This document shows positions 43,400 to 52,489 of a stretch of DNA of 64,000 bases, one piece after another. The stretch is from positions 2,852,001-2,916,000 of the forward strand of contig CP019154.1 of the NCBI GenBank assembly GCA_002844335.1, in the 5' to 3' direction. Each line of letters starts with the position of its first letter. The first letter of the stretch is position 1. Origin of the DNA: Haloarcula taiwanensis. Its GTDB lineage: Archaea; Halobacteriota; Halobacteria; Halobacteriales; Haloarculaceae. Under the pieces are notes generated by a model. The model worked only from the letters and a program-made list of their open reading frames with translations, had not been told where the DNA came from and did not search any database. Position numbers and translations under genes: made by a program.

Positions 43400-44755
43400 A
43401 TGCGATTGGAAAGTGGGGGCGCAGCGGTTGATAGGCGGTCGCTACTACAGCTTGCCGGTGGGGTCGGTACCGCGGGCCTCGCCGGGTTGGCGGGATGCCA
43501 GGGCGGGGGTTCGAGAGCCGAAAGCACACCAGAACACCCACCGCTCGGGAACTATCCGGTCGACGGCGACACGGTGACGTTCGGCTTCAACGTCCCGCAG
43601 TCCGGGACCTACGCCGCCGAAGGACGCGACGAGCTCCGGGGGTACGAACTCGCTGTCGCCCATCTCAACGAGGGCGGCGGCTGGGTCGGGCAACGCTCCT
43701 TTGACGTACTCAGCGGCGACGGCGTGCTCGGAAAGACCGTCGAGTACGTCACTGCAGACACGGAGACGAAACCGGATGTCGCGACGGCTAACGCCGAGGA
43801 GATGATCAAGCAGGACGATGTTATCATGTTCTCCGGCGGCTCGTCCAGTTCCGTCGCCATCGCTCAGCAGAAGGTCGCACAGGCCCGGAAAGTCCCGTAT
43901 ATGTGCTGTCTGACGCACTCGAACGACACGACGGGGAGCGCCTGTGTCCGCTACAGCTTCCGAGAGATGTTCAACGCGTACATGACCGCACAGGCGCTGA
44001 TTCCGGCGCTCAAGGAACGGTTCGGCCGAGACGCCGAGTACGTCCAGATCTACGCGGACTACAACTGGGGGCAAACGATGGAGTCGTCGATTCGCGATTT
44101 CTTCACGTCGAGTGGCTGGGTCGAACTCACGAGCATCCCGACACGTCTCGGGACGACAGACTACGAGGAACCACTCAAACGGGCCCGGGACGCGGGCGCG
44201 GAGGTCGTTTTCCTCGACCACTACGGACTCGACGCCGCGAACTCGCTGACAACAGCTCAGGAAATACTCCCTGACGAGGTGGGGATTGTGGTGCCGCTGT
44301 ACAACCGTATCGTGGCACAGAACGCCTCGGCGGCGCTCGATGGTGTCGTCGGGACGGTCGCGTGGGACACCAGCGTCTCGTCTGACCTCTCCAATGCGTT
44401 CAAAAACGCCTTCACCGCGGAGTACGGGAACGGACAGCGGCCCTCGGGCGTGGCCCATCTGGCCTACGCACAGACGCTCCAGTTCGCCGCGGCCGTCGAG
44501 CGGGCCGGCACGTTCTATCCGCCAGCGGTTATCCGAGAACTGGAAGGCCACGAATACTCGGTCGGGCTGGGAAGCCAGACGATGCGGCGCTGTGACCATC
44601 AGGCCCAGCGTGGCGTCCCGGTGGTCGAGGGGCTGCCCGAGTCTGAGCAGTCCCTCGGTCGGTTCTATGATCTGCTCAGCGTCACGAAAGCGGTCGGATA
44701 CGACTGTGACGGCGGCCCGGCCGCCGAGTGCGAACTCGGCGACTACGGGGACTAG
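43400..44755 (+). CDS. Orphan substrate-binding lipoprotein (amino-acid/urea/amide type)
   Basis: This 451-aa periplasmic-binding-protein type 1 fold has a Tat signal (RRSLLQLAGG) and lipobox LAGC (Cys about 34). It begins VTFGFNVPQSGTYAAEGRD and continues GYELAVAHLNEGGGW, as in the branched-chain amino acid, urea or amide class. The SGGSSSSVAIAQ segment lines the ligand cleft. No ABC permease or ATPase gene is next to it. It may share another transporter or serve a transducer as a sensor. Neighbouring nitrogen genes favour a nitrogenous ligand, which is inference. Confidence 0.85.
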   Translation: MRLESGGAAVDRRSLLQLAGGVGTAGLAGLAGCQGGGSRAESTPEHPPLGNYPVDGDTVTFGFNVPQSGTYAAEGRDELRGYELAVAHLNEGGGWVGQRSFDVLSGDGVLGKTVEYVTADTETKPDVATANAEEMIKQDDVIMFSGGSSSSVAIAQQKVAQARKVPYMCCLTHSNDTTGSACVRYSFREMFNAYMTAQALIPALKERFGRDAEYVQIYADYNWGQTMESSIRDFFTSSGWVELTSIPTRLGTTDYEEPLKRARDAGAEVVFLDHYGLDAANSLTTAQEILPDEVGIVVPLYNRIVAQNASAALDGVVGTVAWDTSVSSDLSNAFKNAFTAEYGNGQRPSGVAHLAYAQTLQFAAAVERAGTFYPPAVIRELEGHEYSVGLGSQTMRRCDHQAQRGVPVVEGLPESEQSLGRFYDLLSVTKAVGYDCDGGPAAECELGDYGD

Positions 44756-44874
44756 AGCCGGAGCGTGACGTTACTGTACACCGGAAAATACGGCAAGCGG
44801 AGAAGCGAGCGGGAACTGGACGCAAGCAGTCCCCAACTGTCAGAGGCAGACGGACGCGCCCTGCAACGGGCAGG

Positions 44875-45015
44875 TCACGTCAGCACATCCGGCTGTTCGG
44901 AGCCGGAGGCTGCGTCACTCCAGTAGCTCCGGTGCCGCGTCGTATCCAACCCCGCAACCGCGGATTCTGGCTGATCGTCGTCGGCGTTGTCGGTCGGACA
45001 GTCTGTCTCAGCCAT
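44875..45015 (-). CDS. Putative 46-aa acidic protein downstream of nirA
   Basis: The frame reads MAETDCPTDNADDDQPESAV and ends SGSEQPDVLT. It starts 2 bases after the nirA stop (TGACCATGG), a layout that favours translational coupling. Its acidity is haloarchaeal, but I know no family and it has only one cysteine. It could be a real small subunit, or an untranslated tail of the nirA transcript. Confidence 0.45.
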   Translation of the reverse strand: MAETDCPTDNADDDQPESAVAGLDTTRHRSYWSDAASGSEQPDVLT

Positions 45016-45017
45016 GG

Positions 45018-46784
45018 TCAGTCGTCCGCCGAAATCGGCTGGCCCTCGGCGTCGGTCGGGGCGGGGCTGTCGCCGTCGTCGAAGGGGTACCACGACTGCT
45101 TGCCGTCGGCCAGGCAGGGGTCTTCGTACCCCTCGACCTCGTGGGGTTCGGCCAGTTCAACGATTGTCTCGTGGCCGGTGGCGTCGACCCACTCGCGGAA
45201 GGTCTGGCCCTCTGAGCGCAACGCGGCGTAGGCCTCGACGATGTTCTTTATCATGCCCGGCGCTTCGTCGGCGGGGACGCGCTGGCGAACCCACTCGATG
45301 AACGCCGGCTCCGAACCGATGCCGCCGCCGACGCCAACGTCGACGGCTTCAACCATCTGGCCGTCCTTGCGGGCGCGCATCCCCTGTAAGCCGATGTCCG
45401 CAGTCATCGCCTGCCCGCAGTCGGCCGTACAGCCCGAGAAGTGCATCTTGATGCGGTCCACGTCGTCGGGCACGTCGACGTTGTCGCCGAGCCAGCGGAG
45501 CAGGCGCGCCATCCGCGCTTTCGTCTCGGTGAGCGCGAGTGAGCAGAACTCCGTGCCGGTACAGGCCATCGCGCCCTGAACAAAGGGGTTCGGCTCGGGG
45601 GTGTGCTTGTCCAGCAGCGGCTCGTTGAGCAGGTTCGAGAGCTTGTCGTCGGGCACGTCCATGACGAGCGGGTTCTGGCGGCGGGTCAGCCGCACCTCGC
45701 CGGAGCCGTAGGCGTCGGCGAGGTCCGCCAGTTCGATGGCGTCCTCGGCGGAGAGCCGACCAACGGGCACCGAGAGCCCGACGTAGTTCTTGCCGTCTTT
45801 CTGGTCGTAGACGCCGACGTGGTCGTGGGCACCGTATTCGGTGGGTTTGCCGGCGTTGTACGTGTACTCCCCGCGGAAGTCGGTTCCGGCGGTCTCGAAC
45901 TCGAAGTCTAGCTGTTCGTCGAGCGCCTCGCGGATGGCGTCGGTGCCGTGCTCGTCGACGAAGAAGCGCGCGCGGTTCTTCGAGCGGTTCTGACGGTTGC
46001 CTTCCTCGTGGTAGTACTCGACGAACGCCCGGACGGTCTCGACGGCGTGTTCGGGCCGGATGAACAGGTCAAGCGGGCGGGCCTCGCGGGGCTCGCGGCC
46101 GCCAAGGCCGCCGCCGACGCGGACGTTGAACCCCTCGACTTCCTCGCCGTCGATGAATTTGTGGGCCGGCTCCAGCCCGATGTCGTTGATGCTGTCCTGG
46201 GCACACCCCTGTTTGCACCCCGTCACCGAGATGTTGAACTTCCGGGGCATGTTGGCCAGGTCGTTGTCGTCGCGGATGGTCTCCTGAATCTCGTCGAGAA
46301 TCGGGCGGGACTCGACGAACTCCTCGGCCTTGCCGGCGACCGGACAGCCGGAGATGTTCCGCATCGTGTCCCCGCCGGCCGAGCGCGAGGAGACGCCGAC
46401 GGCTTCGAGTTTCTCCCATATCTCGGGGACGTCTTCGAGCTTGAGCCAGTGTAGCTGGATAGACTGGCGCGTCGTGAAATCTATCCAGCCGTTGCCGAAC
46501 TCGGGGTTCTCGGCCGGTCCTTTCGCGTAGTCGCGGGCGACTTCGCCGATAGCCCGGAGCTGGTCCGGTTCCAGGACGCCGCCGCAGTTGTTCAGCCGCA
46601 TCATGAAATACGACTCCTGGCCGCCGCGGTGGTGGAACACGCCCCAGAACTTGAACCGCGAGAACCACTTCTCGCGTTCGTCCTCGGGAATGGACGCCCA
46701 GCCCTGCTCGGCGAACTCCTCCAGCTTCTCCCGTACCTCGTCGCCGTACAGCTCCGCTTTGTACTCCTCTTTTTTATGCGCCAT
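45018..46784 (-). CDS. nirA: Ferredoxin-dependent assimilatory nitrite reductase
   Basis: This 588-aa sirohaem and [4Fe-4S] enzyme reduces nitrite to ammonium with six electrons from ferredoxin. Both nitrite/sulfite reductase ferredoxin-like half-domains are seen. The cluster-sirohaem cysteines are CTGTEFC (C-x5-C) and CTADC (C-x3-C). The N-terminal SYFMMRLNNCGG and TTRQSIQLHWLK segments match the family. It lies downstream of narK, with its own AT-rich promoter region 46785-46900. Sulfite reductase is the alternative, but linkage to nasA and narK decides for nitrite. Confidence 0.92.
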   Translation of the reverse strand: MAHKKEEYKAELYGDEVREKLEEFAEQGWASIPEDEREKWFSRFKFWGVFHHRGGQESYFMMRLNNCGGVLEPDQLRAIGEVARDYAKGPAENPEFGNGWIDFTTRQSIQLHWLKLEDVPEIWEKLEAVGVSSRSAGGDTMRNISGCPVAGKAEEFVESRPILDEIQETIRDDNDLANMPRKFNISVTGCKQGCAQDSINDIGLEPAHKFIDGEEVEGFNVRVGGGLGGREPREARPLDLFIRPEHAVETVRAFVEYYHEEGNRQNRSKNRARFFVDEHGTDAIREALDEQLDFEFETAGTDFRGEYTYNAGKPTEYGAHDHVGVYDQKDGKNYVGLSVPVGRLSAEDAIELADLADAYGSGEVRLTRRQNPLVMDVPDDKLSNLLNEPLLDKHTPEPNPFVQGAMACTGTEFCSLALTETKARMARLLRWLGDNVDVPDDVDRIKMHFSGCTADCGQAMTADIGLQGMRARKDGQMVEAVDVGVGGGIGSEPAFIEWVRQRVPADEAPGMIKNIVEAYAALRSEGQTFREWVDATGHETIVELAEPHEVEGYEDPCLADGKQSWYPFDDGDSPAPTDAEGQPISADD

Positions 46785-47209
46785 CTTCTCGCCCCGCTGT
46801 TCTTGCTGTATGTGGTTTTTTATCGCCCATATATATCTGAATGTCCGCTAATCTACGTCTAATTACTCAGCTTGATTGCTTATAACCCTAATCGTTAAAG
46901 AAATAAAGAGTAAAGTGGGCTTCGAAAACAGCCGTCCAGAATTATACCGTCTAGGAGGTGTTTAAAGAGGTTATACACCACACCGCTGGAACGGGAAAAC
47001 CGAGGGACTGCAGGCGGTTGTCCGGTCCGGTACCGGAGTTGTCCTTCGGAGACGCTCGCGGAAAATAGTTCGTCCGAGTCGGCTGGACCCGTAGAACTGG
47101 GGTGTCGGTCGCGCGTGCCGAACCGACGGACTGCGGGACGCAACGCAGTAGGCGTGACACTAGTTAACATGAAAAATGAAAGAATGCAGCAGGGACAGCA
47201 GGCGAGGCG
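46785..47209. other. 425-base gap between narK and nirA
   Basis: The left 120 bases are AT-rich and hold the probable nirA promoter (TTATAAG leftward at about 46880, plus an ATATATAT stretch near 46830). A rightward TAAAGAG-GTTATACA block at 46963-46977 also looks promoter-like. The remaining bases are mixed GC. I find no protein I trust and no tRNA. Confidence 0.6.
46882..46899 (-). promoter_or_regulatory. Weak copy of the nas promoter element upstream of nirA
   Basis: This 18-base stretch matches the nasA/narK element consensus at 12 of 18 positions and likewise ends in the TATA-like TTATAAG read leftward, 98 bases before the nirA ATG. It could be a diverged operator or a chance match around a TATA box. 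Confidence 0.35.
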
Positions 47210-48532
47210 TCAGTCGTCGCCGGAGGCGACAGTAGTGCCTTCTTGCGTGCTCCGGACAAACCCGGCCGTGTTAGCGATTTTCGCGATCTCCGGCCGGAAC
47301 ACCCACGCCGACAGCGCGACGATGGGGAGCATGGTGAGAGCAGTCACAGAGTACCCGATGTGGAGGTTCGATAGCCACGGCGCGGAGTAAAACAGCGGGT
47401 AGACAATGCCGCCGACGGTGCCGACGCCGCCGACGACGCCCGCAACTGAGCCAGAGTCGTTGGGGAACATCGCCGGTACCTGCGCGAAGATGGCGCCTTC
47501 AGCCCAAGCACAGCCCGTGCCCACGAGGAAGCCGACGACGACGGCGTTCATCAGGACCCCGGAGAGGCCGGCCAGCGTCATTGCGAACATCATCACCACG
47601 ATGAAACAGAGCCCGAGGAACGTCCACTGCTCGCGGTACTGTCCCTCGAAGAAGGGCAGGATGTTCTTCTCCTTGCGGGCCAGCAGGTCGCTGCCGTAGC
47701 CGCCGAAGGGCCGGAGCAGGCCCGCGGCAATCGAGAACGTCGCCGCGAAGGTACTGGCGATGACGAGGTTGTCCTGGTTGAATGCCTCGCGGTAGTAGGT
47801 GGCGAGCCACCCGTTCATCGACAGTTCGAGGCCGAAGGACATGATGTACGCGGCGGCGAGGACGACGGTGCCGTAGCGCGTGGCCGTGTGTAGCCAGCCC
47901 TTGAAGTTGGTGTTTTCCTTGGTCGCCTGACGCTTCGCCTCGCTTTTCGCAGCCTCGCCCAGCGTGTAGTAGGCGATTGCGAGGAGGATGGAGACAATGC
48001 CGGTGTAGAAGAACGCGGCCCGCCAGTTGGTCGAGAACAGCGGCCCGCTCCAGTCGGTCCCGAACACGCGAGGGAGGATGAGCGCCCCGCCGGCGGCACC
48101 GGCGTTCCCGACGCCGGCGTAGATGCCCTCCGCCAGGCCGAGGTTCTCCTCTTCGAACCACTCGGCGACGTGCTGGATGCCGATGACGAACGTGATGCCG
48201 GCCGTCGCCACGATGAGCCGGAGCACGAAGAACACGGAGTAGTCCTGTGCGAAGGCGCTCCCTATCGAGAACACGCCGACGTAGGCCAACACGATGGCGA
48301 AGATGGCTGGCGCGCCGAACTTATCGGAGAGCCACCCGGTGAGCATCCGTCCGAACGGTGCCATCCAGATAGCCGAACTGGCGAGGATACCGATTTCCGC
48401 GGTCGTGAGCCCGAACTCTTCGGCCATCGGGCCGGTAAACGGCGCGAACGAGAACCAGATGAGAAACGAGAAATTGAACCCGATGGTCGCCAGCAACAGC
48501 GTCCGGTACTTCGTCATCTTGATCAGTCCCAT
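47210..48532 (-). CDS. narK: Nitrate/nitrite transporter (NarK/NNP family, MFS)
   Basis: This 440-aa, twelve-helix MFS protein has both nitrate signatures, [12 protein letters not shown] and [13 protein letters not shown], and the arginine-bearing MTGWLSD-like loop between helices 2 and 3 ([11 protein letters not shown]). It imports nitrate and may export nitrite. It lies between nasA and nirA on the same strand but is separated by gaps of more than 300 bases, so each gene probably has its own promoter. An alternative start five codons in ([10 protein letters not shown]) is possible. Confidence 0.93.
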   Translation of the reverse strand: MGLIKMTKYRTLLLATIGFNFSFLIWFSFAPFTGPMAEEFGLTTAEIGILASSAIWMAPFGRMLTGWLSDKFGAPAIFAIVLAYVGVFSIGSAFAQDYSVFFVLRLIVATAGITFVIGIQHVAEWFEEENLGLAEGIYAGVGNAGAAGGALILPRVFGTDWSGPLFSTNWRAAFFYTGIVSILLAIAYYTLGEAAKSEAKRQATKENTNFKGWLHTATRYGTVVLAAAYIMSFGLELSMNGWLATYYREAFNQDNLVIASTFAATFSIAAGLLRPFGGYGSDLLARKEKNILPFFEGQYREQWTFLGLCFIVVMMFAMTLAGLSGVLMNAVVVGFLVGTGCAWAEGAIFAQVPAMFPNDSGSVAGVVGGVGTVGGIVYPLFYSAPWLSNLHIGYSVTALTMLPIVALSAWVFRPEIAKIANTAGFVRSTQEGTTVASGDD

Positions 48533-48852
48533 ACTGACACCCCGATTACGGACTGCGCGCTATTTGGAGTTATTGCCGATTTTTTGTCCACCAATCCGAG
48601 TTTATTTTGGATGTGTGCCCACATCAGTACATGAAGTTCGAAAGTCCCACCATTTAATAACAGTAACCCTTTACAGAACGGCTATTCTCATCCCTCAGAA
48701 TGGATAGACCGCAAATATATCATCGGATATCCCCTGTTTAAGGACATTGAACGCCCAGCACACAGGGGAATAATTGGACATATTTTGATTAATTCGAACA
48801 TCGCTGGAAAAGCGCGTGTCGTCGAGATATCGGAAGTGCGCCTGCTATCGGT
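48533..48852. other. 320-base gap between nasA and narK
   Basis: This AT-rich region contains the narK promoter element at 48657-48678 and further A/T stretches near 48715 and 48780, the latter perhaps the nasA 3' terminator. It contains no open frame longer than a few dozen codons and no RNA gene I recognise. Confidence 0.6.
48657..48678 (-). promoter_or_regulatory. Shared nitrate-assimilation promoter element upstream of narK
   Basis: Eighteen of 22 bases equal those of the element upstream of nasA, in the same orientation. The core on the plus strand is ATAACAGTRACYCTTTAC. Its gene-proximal end merges with TTATTAAAT, a good TATA box, predicting a start near 48631 and a leader of about 100 bases. 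It is a candidate activator or operator site. Confidence 0.6.
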
Positions 48853-50973
48853 TCAATCGGCCGTGGCCGGGGGCAGTTCAGCTTCAGGGGCAGCGAGGCG
48901 GGCGGCACACTGTTTGAAATTCGGTTCGTCAGACTGGGGGTCCCGGTCCGAGAGCGTCAGCCGGTTCGTCGCCGGGTGGTGGATCGGGAGCCACACCATG
49001 CCGCGGGGGACGCCCTCGTCCCGGTCGATGGCGACTGTCGCGGACCCGCGGCGCGTTTCGACGGTCAGTGTCCCGTCGTCGACGAGACTGCTGTGTTCCT
49101 CGACTGTCTCCGGGTGGATGCGGGCCACCAGCGACCCGGCCTCACCCCCGCGGGACCGGACGCCGGTGTTGTACCCGTCGGCCTCGCGGGCGGTGGTCAG
49201 GGTCAGCGGGTAGTCCTCGTCGGTCGGTTCCGGGAGCGACCCCTGGCGGCCCGTCGAGAACTGCGCCAGCCCGGAGGGGGTCGGGAACGACCACAACTCG
49301 CTGTCGTCCGCGTCGCGGTCGTAGTAGCGGTAGCCGCCCGAACTCTCCCCGTCGGGCGCGGGCCAGCGGACGGCGTGGTTCTCGTCGAGACGCTCGTAGG
49401 TGATGCCCGAGCAGTCGGCGACCGTCCCCTCGGTGAGGGCGGTGAACTCGTTGAAAACGGCCGACGGGTCCGGCGACGTGCTCTCGAACAGGCCGGGGAA
49501 CAGCCGCGAGCCGATGGTGGCGATGATGTCGATATCCTGCCGGACGCCGCTTGGCACGTCGGTCGCCGGCCGGACGCGGGAGATGGTCCGCTCCATGTTC
49601 GTCGTCGTCCCGTCGCTTTCCCCCCAGGTCGCGGCGGGCAGGACCACGTCGGCGACCTCGGTCGTCTCCGTGTGGAAGGCGTCCTGCACCACGAGGAAGG
49701 CGTCTTCGAGCGTCTCGCGGACGCTCTCGGCCTCGGGCATCCCGGCGACGGGGTTGGTGGCGACGGCCCAGACGGCCTCTGGCTCGCCTTCGAGCATCCC
49801 GACGGGACCGGGGCCGTTGTCGTCGGGCAGGCGGTCGACGGGCACGTCCCAGTGGTCGGCGACGAGGCGGCGGTGGTCAGGGTCCTCGAAAGCGCGCTGA
49901 CCGGGCCAGGTCCCTTTCGACGAGCAGATGCGGGTCCCCATCGAGTTGGCCTGGCCGGTCAGCGAGAACGGCCCGCCGCCGGGACGGAGGTTCCCCGTCG
50001 CCAGCGTCAGGTCGATGAGCGCCCGGGCGGTCTCGGTCCCTTGGACGTGCTGGTTGATGCCCATGCCCCAGTAGACGAGCGTCCGCTGGTCCATCACGTC
50101 GGCCAGCAGGTCCACGTCTGCCATGTCGACGCCGGCCTCGGCGGCCGCATCCGTGGCGTCGGGCAGGGCCGCGAGCAGGTCCTCGAAGCCCTCCGTCGCC
50201 GCGTCGACGAACGCGCGGTCGACCCGCCCTGTCTCGACGATGCGGGCGAGCACAGCCCTGGCCAGCGCGAGGTCCTTGCCGGGGGCGGGCGCGACGTGGT
50301 GTTCGGAGTTCTCGGCGGTCTCCGAACGGACGGGGTCGACGACGATGATTTCGACGCCGTCCTCGCCGGCGGCCTGTTGAATCCAGCGGAACATCACGGG
50401 GTGGGCGACCGCCGGGTTCGCCCCCCAGATGACGTGGCGGTCGGCGTCACTGATGTCGGCGTACGTACAGGGTGGCGCGTCGCTGCCGAAGGCCTGGTAG
50501 TAGGCGGTGACGGCGCTTGCCATGCACAGGGTCGTGTTGGCGTCGTAGTTGCGCGTCCCGAAGCCGCCGCGGGCGACCTTCCCCAGCGCGTAGGCGGCCT
50601 CGTTGGTCTGTTGGCCGCTGCCCAGTACGGCGACTGAGTCAGGGTCCTGCTGGGAGGCGGCCTGAAGTCCCTCAACCGCGCGAGACAGCGCCACGTCCCA
50701 CTGAGTCTGGCGGAGTTCCCCACCGCTGCGGACCATCGGCCGTGTGAGCCACTCACCGTCAGGGGCCTTGCTCTCCCGGAGACCGCGCGCACAGGCGAGT
50801 CCCTGACTGACCGGGTGGGCGGCGTCGCCGCGGGCGGCGTCAATGCCGTAGCCCTCGTCAGCGCCCTGGTGCATGTGTCCACAGCCAACCGCACACCGCA
50901 TACACGTCGTTGGCACCCAGTCGCTCACAGCCACCCACGCGCCATCCAGACGCCTGTTTGTCCATTTTTCCAT
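48853..50973 (-). CDS. nasA: Assimilatory nitrate reductase (molybdopterin enzyme)
   Basis: This 706-aa Mo-bisMGD enzyme of the DMSO reductase family reduces nitrate to nitrite in the cytoplasm. The N-terminal [4Fe-4S] cysteines are CMRCAVGC (24, 27, 31) and LACARG (about 61), and the molybdenum-ligand cysteine is probably in TTLCMASA. No C-terminal [2Fe-2S] domain or flavin subunit gene is present, so ferredoxin is the likely electron donor, as for NirA. The start at 50973 (MEKWTNRRLDG) is preferred; the longer frame runs into the promoter region. Confidence 0.92.
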   Translation of the reverse strand: MEKWTNRRLDGAWVAVSDWVPTTCMRCAVGCGHMHQGADEGYGIDAARGDAAHPVSQGLACARGLRESKAPDGEWLTRPMVRSGGELRQTQWDVALSRAVEGLQAASQQDPDSVAVLGSGQQTNEAAYALGKVARGGFGTRNYDANTTLCMASAVTAYYQAFGSDAPPCTYADISDADRHVIWGANPAVAHPVMFRWIQQAAGEDGVEIIVVDPVRSETAENSEHHVAPAPGKDLALARAVLARIVETGRVDRAFVDAATEGFEDLLAALPDATDAAAEAGVDMADVDLLADVMDQRTLVYWGMGINQHVQGTETARALIDLTLATGNLRPGGGPFSLTGQANSMGTRICSSKGTWPGQRAFEDPDHRRLVADHWDVPVDRLPDDNGPGPVGMLEGEPEAVWAVATNPVAGMPEAESVRETLEDAFLVVQDAFHTETTEVADVVLPAATWGESDGTTTNMERTISRVRPATDVPSGVRQDIDIIATIGSRLFPGLFESTSPDPSAVFNEFTALTEGTVADCSGITYERLDENHAVRWPAPDGESSGGYRYYDRDADDSELWSFPTPSGLAQFSTGRQGSLPEPTDEDYPLTLTTAREADGYNTGVRSRGGEAGSLVARIHPETVEEHSSLVDDGTLTVETRRGSATVAIDRDEGVPRGMVWLPIHHPATNRLTLSDRDPQSDEPNFKQCAARLAAPEAELPPATAD

Positions 50974-51024
50974 AATATTGCAGTTGTTTCGGATGTCATT
51001 GTCGTATTTGAATAGACGAACACA

Positions 51025-51039
51025 CACTGTATAACAGTG
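51025..51039. promoter_or_regulatory. Inverted repeat in the nasA promoter
   Basis: CACTGT and ACAGTG are perfect 6-base arms around ATA. The symmetry overlaps the probable TATA box (GTTATACA leftward) and the proximal half of the nasA/narK element. It could bind a dimeric regulator that blocks or aids TBP. Confidence 0.5.
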
Positions 51040-51052
51040 ACTCTTTACGAAA
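51031..51052 (-). promoter_or_regulatory. Shared nitrate-assimilation promoter element upstream of nasA
   Basis: This is the partner of the narK element, with 18 of 22 identical bases. It lies 58 bases before the nasA ATG and runs into TTATACA, a probable TATA box giving a leader of about 30 bases. Confidence 0.6.
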
Positions 51053-51150
51053 TACTTATTTCACCAGTGAGTATGTGACATCCGTCCGCTAGATCGATAG
51101 CACCGCCAGGTAACAACAGTTTCTTTCTGACAGCGGCCAAACGCCGAGGT

Positions 51151-52488
51151 ATGAACCACGAGCAGTCACGAGCGCTGTACGACCGCGCCCTGTCGGTGCT
51201 GTCGGGCGGCGTCAACTCCTCCGTGCGAGCGACGCGGCCCTATCCGTTCTTCGTCGAGAAAGGGGACGGCGGACACGTCGTCGACGCCGACGGCAACCGC
51301 TACATCGACTTCGTCATGGGCTATGGCCCGCTCCTGCTGGGCCACAGCCTGCCCGACCAGGTGCAGTCGGCCATCCAGCAACACGCCGCCGAGGGGCCGA
51401 TGTACGGCGCGCCCACCGAGGTCGAGGTCGAACTGGCCGAGTTCGTCACCCGGCACGTCCCCAGCGTCGAGATGCTGCGGTTCGTCAACAGCGGGACCGA
51501 GGCGACGGTCTCGGCGGTCCGACTGGCTCGTGGCTACACCGGACGCGACAAAATCGTCGTGATGCAGAGCGGCTACCACGGCGCACAGGAGTCCACGCTG
51601 GTCGAGGGCGAGGGCGACCACACCGCCCCCTCCAGCCCCGGTATCCCCGAGAGTTTCGCCGAGCACACGCTGACCGTGCCGTTCAACGACGAGGCGGCCG
51701 TCCGCGAGGTGTTCGAGGAACACGGCGACGACATCGCCGCGGTGCTGACCGAACCCATCCTCGGGAACTACGGTATCGTCCACCCGGTCGAGGGCTACCA
51801 CGAGACCCTCCGGGACCTGTGTGACGCCCACGGCTCGCTGCTGATCTTCGACGAGGTCATCACCGGCTTCCGCGTCGGCGGCCTCCAGTGTGCCCAGGGC
51901 GCGTTCGGCATCGACCCCGACATCACGACGTTCGGGAAGATCGTCGGCGGCGGCTTCCCGGTCGGGGCAATCGGCGGCAAAAGCGAGATCATCGAGCAGT
52001 TCACCCCTGCCGGCGACGTGTTCCAGTCGGGCACGTTCTCCGGCCACCCCGTGACGATGGCCGCCGGGCTGGAGACGCTTCGGTATGCGGCTGAACACGA
52101 TGTATACGACCACGTCAACGCGCTGGGCGAGCGCCTCCGGGCGGGCCTGCAGGACATCCTCGAAGACCAGGCCCCCGAGTACACCGTCGTGGGCCGGGAC
52201 TCGATGTTCAAGGTCATCTTCACCCGGGACGGGCCGGACACCTTCGAGGGGCACTGCGAGGCCGGCTGCCAACAGCGGGAGTCCTGCCCTCGCTTCGACT
52301 ACTGCCCGAAGACCGGGGGCGAGGTGACACAGGCCGAGACCGAGCGGTGGGAGCGGCTGTTCTGGCCCGCGATGAAAGACCGGGGCGTGTTCCTCACGGC
52401 GAACCAGTTCGAGTCACAGTTCATCTGTGATGCCCACACAGGTGAAGACATAGAGAATGCGCTCGAAGCATACAAAGAGGCGATATGA
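51151..52488 (+). CDS. hemL: Glutamate-1-semialdehyde 2,1-aminomutase
   Basis: This 445-aa PLP enzyme forms 5-aminolevulinate from glutamate 1-semialdehyde, the substrate of HemB. The PLP lysine lies in [17 protein letters not shown], and [20 protein letters not shown] is the family N-terminus. A cysteine-bearing insert near residue 370 ([17 protein letters not shown]) is common in haloarchaeal forms as far as I recall and could bind metal. It is the first gene of a rightward run followed by an HVO_0234-type gene. Confidence 0.95.
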   Translation: MNHEQSRALYDRALSVLSGGVNSSVRATRPYPFFVEKGDGGHVVDADGNRYIDFVMGYGPLLLGHSLPDQVQSAIQQHAAEGPMYGAPTEVEVELAEFVTRHVPSVEMLRFVNSGTEATVSAVRLARGYTGRDKIVVMQSGYHGAQESTLVEGEGDHTAPSSPGIPESFAEHTLTVPFNDEAAVREVFEEHGDDIAAVLTEPILGNYGIVHPVEGYHETLRDLCDAHGSLLIFDEVITGFRVGGLQCAQGAFGIDPDITTFGKIVGGGFPVGAIGGKSEIIEQFTPAGDVFQSGTFSGHPVTMAAGLETLRYAAEHDVYDHVNALGERLRAGLQDILEDQAPEYTVVGRDSMFKVIFTRDGPDTFEGHCEAGCQQRESCPRFDYCPKTGGEVTQAETERWERLFWPAMKDRGVFLTANQFESQFICDAHTGEDIENALEAYKEAI

Positions 52489-52489
52489 G

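Noticed and set aside
46895-47170. A 91-codon minus-strand frame in the narK-nirA gap
   Set aside because: Low acidity, many Arg/Ser/Leu residues and no family resemblance make it unlike its neighbours. The region looks regulatory.
48976-50637. A 553-codon plus-strand frame opposite nasA
   Set aside because: It is antisense to a gene with complete molybdoenzyme motifs and has no recognisable domain.
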